From contig CAYUWG010000004.1 in the NCBI GenBank assembly GCA_964448285.1, forward strand, positions 1 through 64,000: 64,000 bases of DNA. The letters run 5' to 3'. Below, piece after piece: positions 44,388 to 53,788 of the stretch (within the stretch, counting starts at the first letter, position 1; the number at the start of each line of letters is the position of its first letter). This stretch comes from CAYUWG01 sp964448285. GTDB lineage: Bacteria; Bacteroidota; Ignavibacteria; SZUA-365. The notes beneath the pieces were generated by a model. It was not told the origin of the DNA. It saw only the letters and a program-made list of their open reading frames with translations, and ran no database searches. A program made the position numbers and the translations under genes.

Positions 44388-45998
44388 TTAGATGTTCATC
44401 CAGCCTGTTGTTTTAGAACGAACAGTATCCCGAACATATTTTTCATCTGACGCAGGATAGTCCGTCGTGTAATGAAGCCCCCTGCTTTCTTTCCTGAGAA
44501 GTGCGCTTTCGATAATCAATCGCCCCGCAAGAGTGAGATTTCGCAATTCGAGCAGTTCCTCGTTGATGCGAGTCTTTTTGTAAAAGCGGTCAACTTCGTC
44601 GAAGAGCAGTACTACGCGGCGATGGGCACGCTCAAGACGCAGCGTGGAGCGAACGATGCCGACGTAGTCCCACATCAATGACTGGAGTTCTCTGCGATTG
44701 TGCGAAATGAGGATCCACTCTTCCGAGTTATCCGTCCCACTTTCATCCCATTGCCTGACGCGGTCAACAGGCGGCGTCATCGGCTTCGAGCGAAGGGTCG
44801 TCTCGGCGGCTCTCCGAGCAAACACGACAGCTTCGAGAAGCGAATTGCTCGCGAGGCGATTCGCGCCGTGAAGTCCTGTCATCGAGACCTCACCGACAAC
44901 GAGCAAACCCTCAAGTGTGGAGTATGCATCCGCATCGCTGACGACTCCGCCACAGCAATAATGCGCAGCCGGAACGACCGGTATCCTTTGATGCGCGATG
45001 TCTATTCCTACCGAAAGGCACTTCTCGTAAATGTTGGGGAATGCATTCCTGATTTCATCACTGCTTCTGTGCGTCATATCGAGATACACGCAGTCGTCAC
45101 CACGCTTTTTCAGTTCAGCGTCGATCGCGCGGGCAACGATATCACGCGGTGCAAGCTCTTCGCGCCTGTCATAATGAGGCATGAACCGCTCGCCGCTTTT
45201 GTTACGTAGTACTGCGCCTGCTCCACGCAGAGCCTCAGAAATGAGAAACGAACGCGCAGAAGGATGATAGAGCGTCGTCGGGTGAAACTGGATGAATTCC
45301 ATATTGGCGATAGCAGCACCCGCTCTGTGCGCCATTGCGATGCCGTCGCCTGTTGCGATCGAGGGATTGGTCGAGTGACGATACACCATGCCGCATCCGC
45401 CCGTTGCCAGAACAGTCGTCGATGCGACGCACGTTTTCACGACGTGATTCTCATTATCCAATACATACGCACCCCAACAACATCCGTTCATCGGTGCGCT
45501 ACCCTTATCTAAGAGATTTCTATTCGTGATGAGATCGACGGCCATGTGGTTTTCGAGGAGCGTGACGTTCGGGTGATGGCGCACTTGCGAAACCAGTGCA
45601 TACTCAATCTCTCGACCGGTCAGATCAAGTGCGTGGACAATGCGGTTGCGTGAATGCCCTCCCTCCCTTCCTAAGTCCAGTTGGTCCTTCTCTATAGTAA
45701 ACCGGACTCCGTATTCGATGAGTCGTTTCACTGCTTCCGGTCCAGAGCGAATTACCATTTCGACAATCTCACGATTGCATAAGCCGTCGCCTGCGTTCAG
45801 AGTATCCTGGATGTGTAAATCGTAAGAGTCGTCCGATCCAAGTACTGAAGCGATTCCCCCTTGTGCATAGTTCGTATTCGATTCGAAGGTCTGCTTCTTC
45901 GTTACCAGAATCACTTTTCGCTCATCAGCGATCGAGAGCGTGTAGAACAAACCTGCTATTCCACTTCCGATTACAAGGACATCGCTTTGCAGAATCAT
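44388..45998 (-). CDS. nadB: L-aspartate oxidase
   Basis: This FAD enzyme oxidises L-aspartate to iminoaspartate in NAD synthesis. The 536-residue protein has the N-terminal FAD-binding motif VLVIGSGIAGLFYTLSIA and NTNYAQGGIASVL. The active-site regions EFIQFHPTTLY and SEALRGAGAVLRN, plus the family segment LPVVPAAHYCCGG-like (here IPVVPAAHYCCGGVVSDADAYS), confirm NadB over fumarate reductase. A helical C-terminal domain completes it. It overlaps the aminotransferase stop by four bases. nadA and nadC are not in the window. Confidence 0.95.
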   Translation of the reverse strand: MILQSDVLVIGSGIAGLFYTLSIADERKVILVTKKQTFESNTNYAQGGIASVLGSDDSYDLHIQDTLNAGDGLCNREIVEMVIRSGPEAVKRLIEYGVRFTIEKDQLDLGREGGHSRNRIVHALDLTGREIEYALVSQVRHHPNVTLLENHMAVDLITNRNLLDKGSAPMNGCCWGAYVLDNENHVVKTCVASTTVLATGGCGMVYRHSTNPSIATGDGIAMAHRAGAAIANMEFIQFHPTTLYHPSARSFLISEALRGAGAVLRNKSGERFMPHYDRREELAPRDIVARAIDAELKKRGDDCVYLDMTHRSSDEIRNAFPNIYEKCLSVGIDIAHQRIPVVPAAHYCCGGVVSDADAYSTLEGLLVVGEVSMTGLHGANRLASNSLLEAVVFARRAAETTLRSKPMTPPVDRVRQWDESGTDNSEEWILISHNRRELQSLMWDYVGIVRSTLRLERAHRRVVLLFDEVDRFYKKTRINEELLELRNLTLAGRLIIESALLRKESRGLHYTTDYPASDEKYVRDTVRSKTTGWMNI

Positions 45999-47212
45999 GT
46001 CTGGCCCGAACGAGTGTGTTCACTGCTCAACGAGGCAAAGGCTTCGGTTAAAATCCTCACAGCGTCATCAGCATGATCTTCCGTAAAGATGAGCGGCGGA
46101 AGCAGGCGGATGATTTTTCCCTGCGTCACGTTTACCAGCAAACCCCTTTCAAGTGCTTCCTGCATAAACGGTTCTGCATCGCAATTCAACTCGATCGCCA
46201 TCATCATCCCCTTACCACGCACATCGACAATCGTGTCATCGAAGCGCGCTTTCAGTTTCGACAAAGCCTCGAGGAAGTATTCAGATACACGAACAACGCT
46301 CTCCATCAACCGTTCATTCCGAATCGTGTCAATCACTGCCTTGCCTGCGGCACATGCAACGGGATTTCCGCCAAAGGTCGTACCGTGTCTGCCTAATCCG
46401 TACACGTCGGAGAGATGTTCTTGCACTAAGATCGCTCCCAGAGGTAGTCCTCCACCGAGACCTTTTGCAAGAAGAACGACGTCCGGTTCAAATGACCAAT
46501 GATCGAAGGCAAAGAACTTCCCGGTCCGTCCAAGACCGGATTGTATTTCGTCAGCGACGACGAGGAACCCGAATTTCTTCCGGAGATCTTTCAGTGTATC
46601 GATGAAATGATTCGAAGCCGGAATAATGCCTGCTTCGCCTTGAATGAATTCCAGAAAGACCGCACAGGTGTTTTCGTCGATGTTTCGCTCGAGCGCTTCA
46701 ACGTCGTTGAATGGGAGGTGATGACAATCATCGAGAAAAGGTTCGTACCCCTCGCGGTATTTCTCCTGAGCCATCAACGAAAGCGCGCCCATCGTTCTCC
46801 CGTGGAAGCCTCCATGGAAGGCGACGAGCGCGGATCTCCCTAACGCTGTTCCCCATTTACGCACAAGTTTTATTGCGCCTTCCGTCGCTTCCGTGCCGCT
46901 GTTACAGAAAAAAATCCGATCGAAACCGGAGAATGACTTGAGTGACTCCGCTAATTCTATTTGTGCAGGCTGAAGGAAAAGATTGGAGAGATGCACGTAG
47001 TTTCTGATCTGCCCCTGTATGGCTTCGAGAACATTTCTCTGGCCATAACCAAGAAGATTTACCGCGAGGCCTCCGAACAGGTCAAGATATTTTTTCCCGC
47101 TCTGCTCGAACAGGAATACGCCTTCCCCGCGGGTGATGTGGAGATTCAGTCGCCTGTACGTCGGGATCAATGTCGCTTGTTCTCGTTCGAGAAGATTCAT
47201 ACTTCTCGGCAA
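45995..47212 (-). CDS. Class III aminotransferase (acetylornithine aminotransferase-like)
   Basis: This 405-residue pyridoxal-phosphate enzyme has FFCNSGTEATEGAIKLVRKW (phosphate binding), AFHGGFHGRTMGALSLM, and VADEIQSGLGRTGKFFAFDH. The Schiff-base lysine is in VVLLAKGLGGGLPLGAI, and GTTFGGNPVACAAG follows. Closest in style to ArgD (acetylornithine or succinyldiaminopimelate aminotransferase), but related omega-transaminases look alike. Other arginine genes are absent nearby, so the substrate is a family-level inference. It overlaps coaE by 16 bases and nadB by 4. Confidence 0.9.
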   Translation of the reverse strand: MPRSMNLLEREQATLIPTYRRLNLHITRGEGVFLFEQSGKKYLDLFGGLAVNLLGYGQRNVLEAIQGQIRNYVHLSNLFLQPAQIELAESLKSFSGFDRIFFCNSGTEATEGAIKLVRKWGTALGRSALVAFHGGFHGRTMGALSLMAQEKYREGYEPFLDDCHHLPFNDVEALERNIDENTCAVFLEFIQGEAGIIPASNHFIDTLKDLRKKFGFLVVADEIQSGLGRTGKFFAFDHWSFEPDVVLLAKGLGGGLPLGAILVQEHLSDVYGLGRHGTTFGGNPVACAAGKAVIDTIRNERLMESVVRVSEYFLEALSKLKARFDDTIVDVRGKGMMMAIELNCDAEPFMQEALERGLLVNVTQGKIIRLLPPLIFTEDHADDAVRILTEAFASLSSEHTRSGQT

Positions 47213-47838
47213 AGCTCCTCTATCAACCTGACTATGAACAGTGCGTTCTTCTGCAGCATCTCTTTCGAACCATCATTTTTCAGAACGAAGTCGGCACGTC
47301 TCGCCTTTTTGTCCTGTGGAAGTTGCAGCGCTTTGCGGCGCTCGATTTCACTCTTGGTAACGACGCGGCTCATTCTGTCCACGACAACGTGATCCGGTGC
47401 TGTGACGCAAATGATATAGTCGAACTCTCCCTCGATTCGCGCTTCGTAGATGAGCGCTGATTCGACGAAAACGAATCGTGCGCCTTCACCCGAAAGAGAT
47501 TCTGCTTCTCGTCGAATACGTTCGATAGCAGTCGGGTGGACGATACGATTCAACGATTCCAGCGCACGTTTGCTTTCGAATGCTTTCGATGCGAGTGCAG
47601 GCCGGTTCACCTTTCCATCATTCATAAAAACTTCCGCGCCGAAAACTTCACGCACCTGGGCCTGAACGATCTCATCGCCGTCGAGAATCTCTTTCGCGAT
47701 GTCATCGCTGTTGAGAACGGGATATCGGGATCCGATGGCATCACCAACCGTTGATTTCCCAACTCCGATACCTCCGGTAATTCCGATAATGTGGTACGAA
47801 CGACTGTGCTCTGACGCTATCGCATCGTTATTTCGCAT
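47197..47838 (-). CDS. coaE: Dephospho-CoA kinase
   Basis: It catalyses the last step of coenzyme A synthesis. The 213-residue product has the P-loop IIGITGGIGVGKSTVGDAI and SDDIAKEI, followed by the CoA-domain segment VVDRMSRVVTKSEIERRKALQLP. The ATG at 47838 is chosen because the product then starts 13 residues before the P-loop region; a longer open frame to 47970 overlaps rny and has no family support. It overlaps the rny stop by 11 bases and the aminotransferase start by 16. Confidence 0.92.
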   Translation of the reverse strand: MRNNDAIASEHSRSYHIIGITGGIGVGKSTVGDAIGSRYPVLNSDDIAKEILDGDEIVQAQVREVFGAEVFMNDGKVNRPALASKAFESKRALESLNRIVHPTAIERIRREAESLSGEGARFVFVESALIYEARIEGEFDYIICVTAPDHVVVDRMSRVVTKSEIERRKALQLPQDKKARRADFVLKNDGSKEMLQKNALFIVRLIEELCREV

Positions 47839-49396
47839 ACGCGATAGAGCGTTTCTCCCGAATGACGGTAACCTTGATCTGCCCGGGGTATTCCATTTCC
47901 TTCTGAATTTTTTCGGCAATGTCGTTTGCAAGTTGATCGGAAAGCGCATCATCGATACGGTCGTGTTCAACCATCACGCGCACTTCTCGTCCGGCTTGAA
48001 TGGCGTAAGTCTTCGCTACGCCTTCAAAGCCCTTCGCAATGGATTCGAGCTTTTCGAGACGCTTGATATATCCTTCGAGTGACTCCCTGCGCGCACCCGG
48101 CCGAGCGCCGCTGATTGAGTCTGCTGCCTGAACGATGGGTGCGTACGGCGACTCCATTTCGATATCGTCGTGGTGCGCTCCGACGGCATTGATGACAATG
48201 GGATGCTCGCGGTATTTGCGGACAAGCTCCATTCCAAGCAAGGCATGCGGTCCTTCGATATTTCGATCCACACACTTTCCGATATCGTGAAAGAGGCCTG
48301 CGCGTACAGCGAGTTTCGGATCGAGATTGAGTTCCGTCGCCATAATGCCACACAGCCAGGCGACTTCCACCGAGTGCTGCAAAAGGTTTTGCCCATAGCT
48401 TGAGCGGTACTTCATTCTTCCTACATACCGCTTGATTTCCGCGTGTGCATTATGAATGCCGAGATCCAACAATGTGTTTTCCCCGACGCGGAACAACTCT
48501 TCTTCCAGATCCTTGCGCACCTTCTCCACTACTTCCTCGATGCGTGCCGGATGAATTCGTCCGTCGGACATGAGTGTCTCAAGGGAAATACGCGCGACTT
48601 CACGACGAAACGGATCGAATCCGGAAAGAATCACAGCTTCCGGCGTGTCATCGACGATGACATCGATACCTGTTGCAGCTTCGAATGCCCGAATGTTTCG
48701 TCCTTCCTTGCCGATGATGCGTCCTTTCATTTCATCATTCTGCAGGTTGACGACACTCACGGTCGTCTCAACGGAATGATCCGATGCCGTGCGTTGAATC
48801 GCTTGCAGGATGACCCGTCTCGATTCCTGCTTCGCTACAGCCTTCATTTCGTCACGTATCTCTTTCAGCTGCTGCGCTGCCTGGAGTTTAGCGTCATTGA
48901 TCAAAGATTCGATGAGAAGGTTCTTTGCTTCATCGCGTGACATTCCGGAGATGCGTTCCAATTGCTCGATCTGTTGATCCTTTGCTTTTCTTATTTCAGA
49001 CTGTTGTTCCTCCATCACCTGTGCTTGCTTCTGAAGCTTGACTTCGAGGTCCTTGACCCCGGCTTCTTTTCTACTGAGCACATCGAGGCGCGCGGTGATG
49101 GATTCTTCCTTGGATGCGAGTTGCTTTTCCTGATTGATGAGCTTGCTGCGCATCTTGTTCAGTTCCCGTTCCACCTCATGCTTTCGTCGCATGATTTCGT
49201 CTTTCGCTTCGAGAACTTTTTCCTTCTTGATGTTCGCGGCGTTCTTTTCGGCTTCTTTCACTATTTCCGATGCGCGGGCTTCGGCGTCAGAAATTTTGTT
49301 TTTCCCCATGCGTGAACTGATGAACCACCCAAGCAGGAGAAAACCAGCACAGAGCAAAGCGATCATGGGGATGAGGAGTGTGAGATCGATATTCAT
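47828..49396 (-). CDS. rny: Ribonuclease Y
   Basis: This membrane-anchored endoribonuclease starts mRNA decay. The 522-residue protein has an N-terminal membrane helix (about 5-25) and a long coiled coil (30-200). A KH domain follows (about 205-270; GRIIGKEGRNIRAFEAATG), then an HD domain with the metal-binding pair in LFHDIGKCVD and the downstream AVGAHHDDIE. It is the first protein gene after the 6S-like RNA. The order zapA - RNA - rny is typical for this phylum group. Confidence 0.96.
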   Translation of the reverse strand: MNIDLTLLIPMIALLCAGFLLLGWFISSRMGKNKISDAEARASEIVKEAEKNAANIKKEKVLEAKDEIMRRKHEVERELNKMRSKLINQEKQLASKEESITARLDVLSRKEAGVKDLEVKLQKQAQVMEEQQSEIRKAKDQQIEQLERISGMSRDEAKNLLIESLINDAKLQAAQQLKEIRDEMKAVAKQESRRVILQAIQRTASDHSVETTVSVVNLQNDEMKGRIIGKEGRNIRAFEAATGIDVIVDDTPEAVILSGFDPFRREVARISLETLMSDGRIHPARIEEVVEKVRKDLEEELFRVGENTLLDLGIHNAHAEIKRYVGRMKYRSSYGQNLLQHSVEVAWLCGIMATELNLDPKLAVRAGLFHDIGKCVDRNIEGPHALLGMELVRKYREHPIVINAVGAHHDDIEMESPYAPIVQAADSISGARPGARRESLEGYIKRLEKLESIAKGFEGVAKTYAIQAGREVRVMVEHDRIDDALSDQLANDIAEKIQKEMEYPGQIKVTVIREKRSIAYAK

Positions 49397-49411
49397 ATTG
49401 AGTGCCTTGAT

Positions 49412-49618
49412 AAAAAAACCGCACTACCCCTGCAGATCAAAGGTTTCAAGAAGAACCCTTACAGACACAGTGGGTAAATGCCTTATCATCTTTTGCTTCC
49501 ACTGTTGGCAGTGCCAATCCCGAAGGATGAGGCCTGCAATTGATGAGAAGAGCGAGATTCCCGTTAAGAAAGTGTTGGTTCTTATTTAACGGTGGTCTGT
49601 GACAGGAGTAGTGCGGTT
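49412..49618 (-). ncRNA. ssrS: Candidate 6S RNA (ssrS) between zapA and rny
   Basis: About 207 bases without a reading frame. On the minus strand the 5' end AACCGCACTACTCCTG (49603-49618) pairs with CAGGGGTAGTGCGGTT (49417-49432), a long closing stem with a small mismatch. A run of seven T's (49412-49418) follows directly, so the 3' stem arm doubles as a terminator. Inside are further hairpins, for example CCGTTAA/TTAACGG (near 49561-49594) and CACTG-CCAA-CAGTG. A ~180-210 base RNA closed by a long end-to-end stem with a central bubble is the 6S RNA layout, and 6S genes often neighbour zapA. It would bind RNA polymerase. A long leader of rny or a riboswitch is the alternative. Confidence 0.6.
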
Positions 49619-49637
49619 ATTTTTCAATACGAAGGTA

Positions 49638-49922
49638 TCAGCCTTCCAATAGATCGTCTAACTGTTTCGACAGAGAACGGATGTCCATCTCTGCCTGCTT
49701 TAGCACATTTCGGGAAGCATTCTGTTCGTGAAAAAGCGATTCAGATACATTCAGCGCGGAAAGAACGGCAAGAGTTACCGGAGGTTGATCCGGTATCTGA
49801 CCGTGCATTTCTGTCATCATTCTATCGAGATGCTGCGCAGCTTTGTACGTCAATTGCTCGTCGTCGACGCGCAATGGGTACTCTGTGCCATAAATCCGTA
49901 CGCGAATGCTTTTCTGATCCAT
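49638..49922 (-). CDS. zapA: Cell division protein ZapA
   Basis: The 94-residue protein has the ZapA N-terminal beta/alpha domain (IRVRIYGTEYPLRVDDEQLTYKAAQHLDRMM) and a C-terminal coiled coil (LKQAEMDIRSLSKQLDDL). It bundles FtsZ filaments at the division ring. It lies upstream of the 6S-like RNA and 52 bp after the small coiled-coil gene. Confidence 0.92.
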   Translation of the reverse strand: MDQKSIRVRIYGTEYPLRVDDEQLTYKAAQHLDRMMTEMHGQIPDQPPVTLAVLSALNVSESLFHEQNASRNVLKQAEMDIRSLSKQLDDLLEG

Positions 49923-49974
49923 TATTAAGTGGTGCCTTCTGTTATTGTCCTATCTGTGATTCAGCGAAAGAGCT

Positions 49975-50295
49975 TCATCCTAAGTGTGCGTTGATGCGCG
50001 TCAGGAGATCATTGATTTGTCGCTCTAACGCCTCTCGCTCGTCAGGCGAAAGATATAAAAGTCTCTCTCCAACATCAATAAGTCCACTTGCATCTTTTCC
50101 CTTGCCAGAACTCGATCGGGCAGGATCACCTTTTACAGCATGAGCGAGTTGCTCTTTAAGTTCAGCGTTCTCTTCCTTGAGTCGTCGGAGCGCTTCTACC
50201 GTCTTTGTCAGCTTCCTTTTCAACTCATCGAGCGCTTCGAGAAAGCTTTTGAGGGCGGGATTATCTTCTTTGGGAGAGAGTTCCTGAACTTCCAT
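49975..50295 (-). CDS. Small coiled-coil protein, unknown (possibly ZapB-like)
   Basis: This 106-residue protein begins with an acidic segment and then a heptad-rich coiled coil (about 18-53; FLEALDELKRKLTKTVEALRRLKEENAELKEQL). A Ser/Gly/Lys linker follows (about 58-70), then a C-terminal helix (about 85-106; SPDEREALERQINDLLTRIN). No cysteine and no signal peptide; it is cytoplasmic. It sits between pheT and zapA, the place where a short coiled-coil gene is commonly found in this group. A role with ZapA in division is plausible but not shown. Confidence 0.65.
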   Translation of the reverse strand: MEVQELSPKEDNPALKSFLEALDELKRKLTKTVEALRRLKEENAELKEQLAHAVKGDPARSSSGKGKDASGLIDVGERLLYLSPDEREALERQINDLLTRINAHLG

Positions 50296-50314
50296 GGTGT
50301 GACTCCTTTGGCGA

Positions 50315-52708
50315 TTAGGTGCGCAAAGATGCGTTGAACACTGTCTGATAGTGACGAAGGATCGTATCCATGCTCGATTGAATATCCAGATCCGTCAGGG
50401 TATGCTCATCCGATTTGAATACGAACGCCAATGTAATGCTCTTTTTCTCCTCTAATTCTGTCTTCGCATAAAGATCGATGATGCGGACGCTATCAAGAAA
50501 TTTCGCGCCGGATTCCCATGCGGCATCGTTAAGAGTTTTGGCTGGAACGGATTGGTTCACCACAAGAGCTAAATCGCGAAGCACGAGGGGGAATCGTGAG
50601 ACTGGTTTGTAAACGGGTGATACCGCATATCTTCTTTCTAATCCTGAGAGGGACATCTCGGCAAGGAATACCGGTTTGTCGAGTTCGAACACCGAAGCAA
50701 TAGTTTCCGGGATGGTCATACAATAGCCGATGGATTCACCCGCGGCGGATATGCTCAACGAACAATCGCCGTAAGTGCCGGAGCTATCATAGACAAAGTC
50801 GATTTCATTATCAAGTCCAAGAGCACGGAAAAGCGATTCGAGGGCTCCCTTGAGATCGAAGAAATCGAAGGGTCTTTCCGCCGTAAACCATTCACGTTGC
50901 TGTGCAATCCCGGATAACGCGAATCCGACGTGGATTTCCTCTCGATAACGAGCGAATACATCCGCATCTTTCGATGGACTATCTACGAGTGTGAACACAG
51001 AGCCGATTTCAAAGAGCCGTAAGTCTGATGTTCCGTTACGAACATTGTGATCGACTGCATGGAGTAACGATGGAAGTAATCCCGGGCGTAGAATGGGTGC
51101 TTCTTTGCTCACGGGATTGAGCACTTCGACCAGGCCATCCTTTGTAACTGCTTTCGCATGAGTTCGGGAAATCAAGCTCGGCGAAAGAATCTCATCGAAG
51201 CCGAGTGAGAGCGCTATTCCACGTATTCGTGTGATAAAACTTTCGGCATCGCTGCGCCTCGCGGAATGAATCTGCGTGCGCTCCGGAGTTGGAATATTGT
51301 CATAGCCAAAGATGCGTGCGATTTCTTCGATCAAGTCAACTTCACGCTCGATATCCGTCGCAAACGAGGGCACGGCGCAATCGAATGTGGGTTCCATCTT
51401 CGAGATTCGATATCCTAACGCTTCAAGAATCGCTCGCTGTTTTTCTTCCGGGATTTGAACTCCAAGAACACGGTTCACCCGATCCGGTCGCATTGATATC
51501 GTTTTTGTCAGAAGCGTTTCAGGATAAACGTCTGTCAGTCCTTCGTATGTCCCGCCAGCGATTTCGAGGATCAAATCAACCGCGCGTTGTAACGCCCACA
51601 CCGTTCTTTCCGGATCGGTGCGACGCTCGAAGCGATAACTGGATTCCGTCGAAAGCCCCAGATACTTCGCAGTTCTCCTCACGGAAGCAGGATCGAAGAA
51701 GGCGCTCTCAAGAAAAATGTCCGTTGTTCGATCAGAGATGCCACTGTTCACTCCTCCCATCACACCAGCGATTGCAACCGGTTTGATCGCGTCGCAGATG
51801 AGAAGAGCGCGCTCAGGCAACACGCGTTCGATTTCATCGAGAGTCGTGAACCGCTCCTCCTCCCGTGCCTGCCGAATAACGATTTTGCCGCCTTCCAAAC
51901 TTGTCAGATCGAATGCATGCATCGGCTGTCCGATTTCAAGCATGACATAGTTTGTAATATCGACGACGTTGTTGATCGCTCGAATCCCCGCAAAGTGCAG
52001 TGCATTGCGAAGCCATTCCGGAGAGTCTTCAATGCGTACACCACGGATGACTGCGCCGGAGTATCGCGGACAATCCTCGGTCGCAAAATTCTCGATTGCA
52101 ACAGTCGATTGCCCTATCGTCGAATCGGACGATACCGACGGAATGCGGAATGTCGTGCCGAGGAGCGCCGCGAGATCACGCGCCACACCGACGTGGGAAA
52201 GAGCATCTCCGCGATTTGGCGTAATCCCGATTTCGAAGGAAACGTCATCCAATCCGAGGGCTTCGAGGAGTGGTTGCCCTATTTGTACATCGTCTGAAAG
52301 AACGAGAATTCCGCTATGATCAGCGCTCAATCCCAATTCGGATTCAGAGCAAATCATCCCATGAGAAACGACGCCGCGAATCGCTCGCTCTTCGATTGTG
52401 ATTCCAGCCGCTTTGATGAATGCACCGACACGAGCGAAGGCTACCTTCTGCCCAGCATCGACATTGGGCGCACCGCAAACGACTACGAATTCATTCGATC
52501 CGTCATCGACGATGCAGACGGAGAGTTTATCCGCTTTTTGATGGCGGTCCTTTTGCTTCACCAAACCGACAACGATGTTCCGATAATCTGCGCGGTTGTC
52601 GATCACAGCTTCACACTCGAGACCGACGCGTGTCAACATACTTGCTACCTCTGCCGGAGCGTCGGGAAGGTCGATATACTTTCGCAGCCAACGGAGAGAA
52701 ATGGTCAT
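50315..52708 (-). CDS. pheT: Phenylalanyl-tRNA synthetase beta chain
   Basis: The 797-residue beta chain has a tRNA-binding domain near the N-terminus (about 40-150). B3/B4 editing domain and B5 domain follow (GQPMHAFDLTSL; ESSYRFERRTDPE). A central synthetase-like fold is next, and the ferredoxin-fold anticodon-binding domain is at the C-terminus (FPLVLRDLALVVNQSV, VFKSDEHTLTDLDIQSSMDTIL). It starts one base after the pheS stop. The gene is full length. Confidence 0.96.
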   Translation of the reverse strand: MTISLRWLRKYIDLPDAPAEVASMLTRVGLECEAVIDNRADYRNIVVGLVKQKDRHQKADKLSVCIVDDGSNEFVVVCGAPNVDAGQKVAFARVGAFIKAAGITIEERAIRGVVSHGMICSESELGLSADHSGILVLSDDVQIGQPLLEALGLDDVSFEIGITPNRGDALSHVGVARDLAALLGTTFRIPSVSSDSTIGQSTVAIENFATEDCPRYSGAVIRGVRIEDSPEWLRNALHFAGIRAINNVVDITNYVMLEIGQPMHAFDLTSLEGGKIVIRQAREEERFTTLDEIERVLPERALLICDAIKPVAIAGVMGGVNSGISDRTTDIFLESAFFDPASVRRTAKYLGLSTESSYRFERRTDPERTVWALQRAVDLILEIAGGTYEGLTDVYPETLLTKTISMRPDRVNRVLGVQIPEEKQRAILEALGYRISKMEPTFDCAVPSFATDIEREVDLIEEIARIFGYDNIPTPERTQIHSARRSDAESFITRIRGIALSLGFDEILSPSLISRTHAKAVTKDGLVEVLNPVSKEAPILRPGLLPSLLHAVDHNVRNGTSDLRLFEIGSVFTLVDSPSKDADVFARYREEIHVGFALSGIAQQREWFTAERPFDFFDLKGALESLFRALGLDNEIDFVYDSSGTYGDCSLSISAAGESIGYCMTIPETIASVFELDKPVFLAEMSLSGLERRYAVSPVYKPVSRFPLVLRDLALVVNQSVPAKTLNDAAWESGAKFLDSVRIIDLYAKTELEEKKSITLAFVFKSDEHTLTDLDIQSSMDTILRHYQTVFNASLRT

Positions 52709-52709
52709 A

Positions 52710-53723
52710 TCAGATGAACTGTCGGTTTACACGCATGTCATTTTCAAACAGGAGCCTGATGTCATCGATCCCGTACCGCAACATCGCTGTGCGTTCGATG
52801 CCCATTCCGAATGCATAGCCGGTATAGACTTCAGGATCATAGCCGACGAAACGAAAGACATTCGGGTCAACCATTCCGCATCCGAGCACCTCCAACCATC
52901 CGGAATACTTGCACACACGACACCCTTTGCCTCGACAGAGATAACAGGTGATATCCATTTCCGCTGAAGGCTCCGTGAACGGGAAATAACTGGGGCGAAA
53001 ACGGTACGAGAGTGATTCGCCGTAAAACTGTTTCGCGAAGGAAACGAGCGTGCCTTTTAAATCGGCAAAGGTCACATCAGTATCGACATAGAGTCCTTCG
53101 ATCTGATGAAACTGCATGTGGCTTCGAGAGCTGACGACTTCGTTACGAAAGACACGTCCCGGCATTATGACGCGAATCGGCGGTTGATGCTTTTCCATCA
53201 CGCGAATTTGGACCGGTGATGTATGTGTACGGAGAACAAGATCCTTTTCGACGAAGAACGTGTCCTGCATGTCACGCGCGGGGTGATTTGCCGGAAAGTT
53301 CAGTGCTTCGAAATTGTAGTAATCACTTTCAAGCTCGGGACCTATCGCCACGCTGAAACCCATTCCAATGAAAATGTTCTTCACGTCATCCGTCGTGCGC
53401 GTGATGATGTGTTGATGACCGAGTGGCATTCGTCGTCCCGGGAGAGTTAAATCCTCTCTCGGTGTCGGCGCATTCTTTTCCGCCGACGTGCGTTGCTCTG
53501 CCGTCTCGTATAGTGCTTCGGATTCTTGCTTCAGTTCGTTGAGAAGTTTTCCGAGGAGTGGTTTCTCATCACGAGGTGCGTTCTTCAGTTCCTCGAAAAG
53601 GGCTGCAATCTTTCCCTTTCGGGCGAGATAGGTAATGCGAAATCTCTCCAGATCATCGGCACTTGAAAGCAATGAAGCAGCCTCTCGAATTTCTTCGAGA
53701 AGCGCTTGAATCTGTTCTTTCAC
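52710..53723 (-). CDS. pheS: Phenylalanyl-tRNA synthetase alpha chain
   Basis: The 337-residue catalytic subunit has an N-terminal coiled coil and a class II core: PGRRMPLGHQHIIT, FNALNFP-type segment (YYNFEALNFPANHPARDMQDTFFV), and motif 2/3 in FHQIEGLYVD and GMGIERTAMLRYGIDDIR. The start is GTG at 53723, six bases after GAGGA; a longer open frame to 53774 is upstream of that site and unlikely. It pairs with pheT downstream. Confidence 0.95.
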   Translation of the reverse strand: MKEQIQALLEEIREAASLLSSADDLERFRITYLARKGKIAALFEELKNAPRDEKPLLGKLLNELKQESEALYETAEQRTSAEKNAPTPREDLTLPGRRMPLGHQHIITRTTDDVKNIFIGMGFSVAIGPELESDYYNFEALNFPANHPARDMQDTFFVEKDLVLRTHTSPVQIRVMEKHQPPIRVIMPGRVFRNEVVSSRSHMQFHQIEGLYVDTDVTFADLKGTLVSFAKQFYGESLSYRFRPSYFPFTEPSAEMDITCYLCRGKGCRVCKYSGWLEVLGCGMVDPNVFRFVGYDPEVYTGYAFGMGIERTAMLRYGIDDIRLLFENDMRVNRQFI

Positions 53724-53788
53724 TGGAATTCCTCTGGAGGGTACAACCTGATCGTGCGAAAGCAGCGGATGCATGCACGAGGCAGGGT

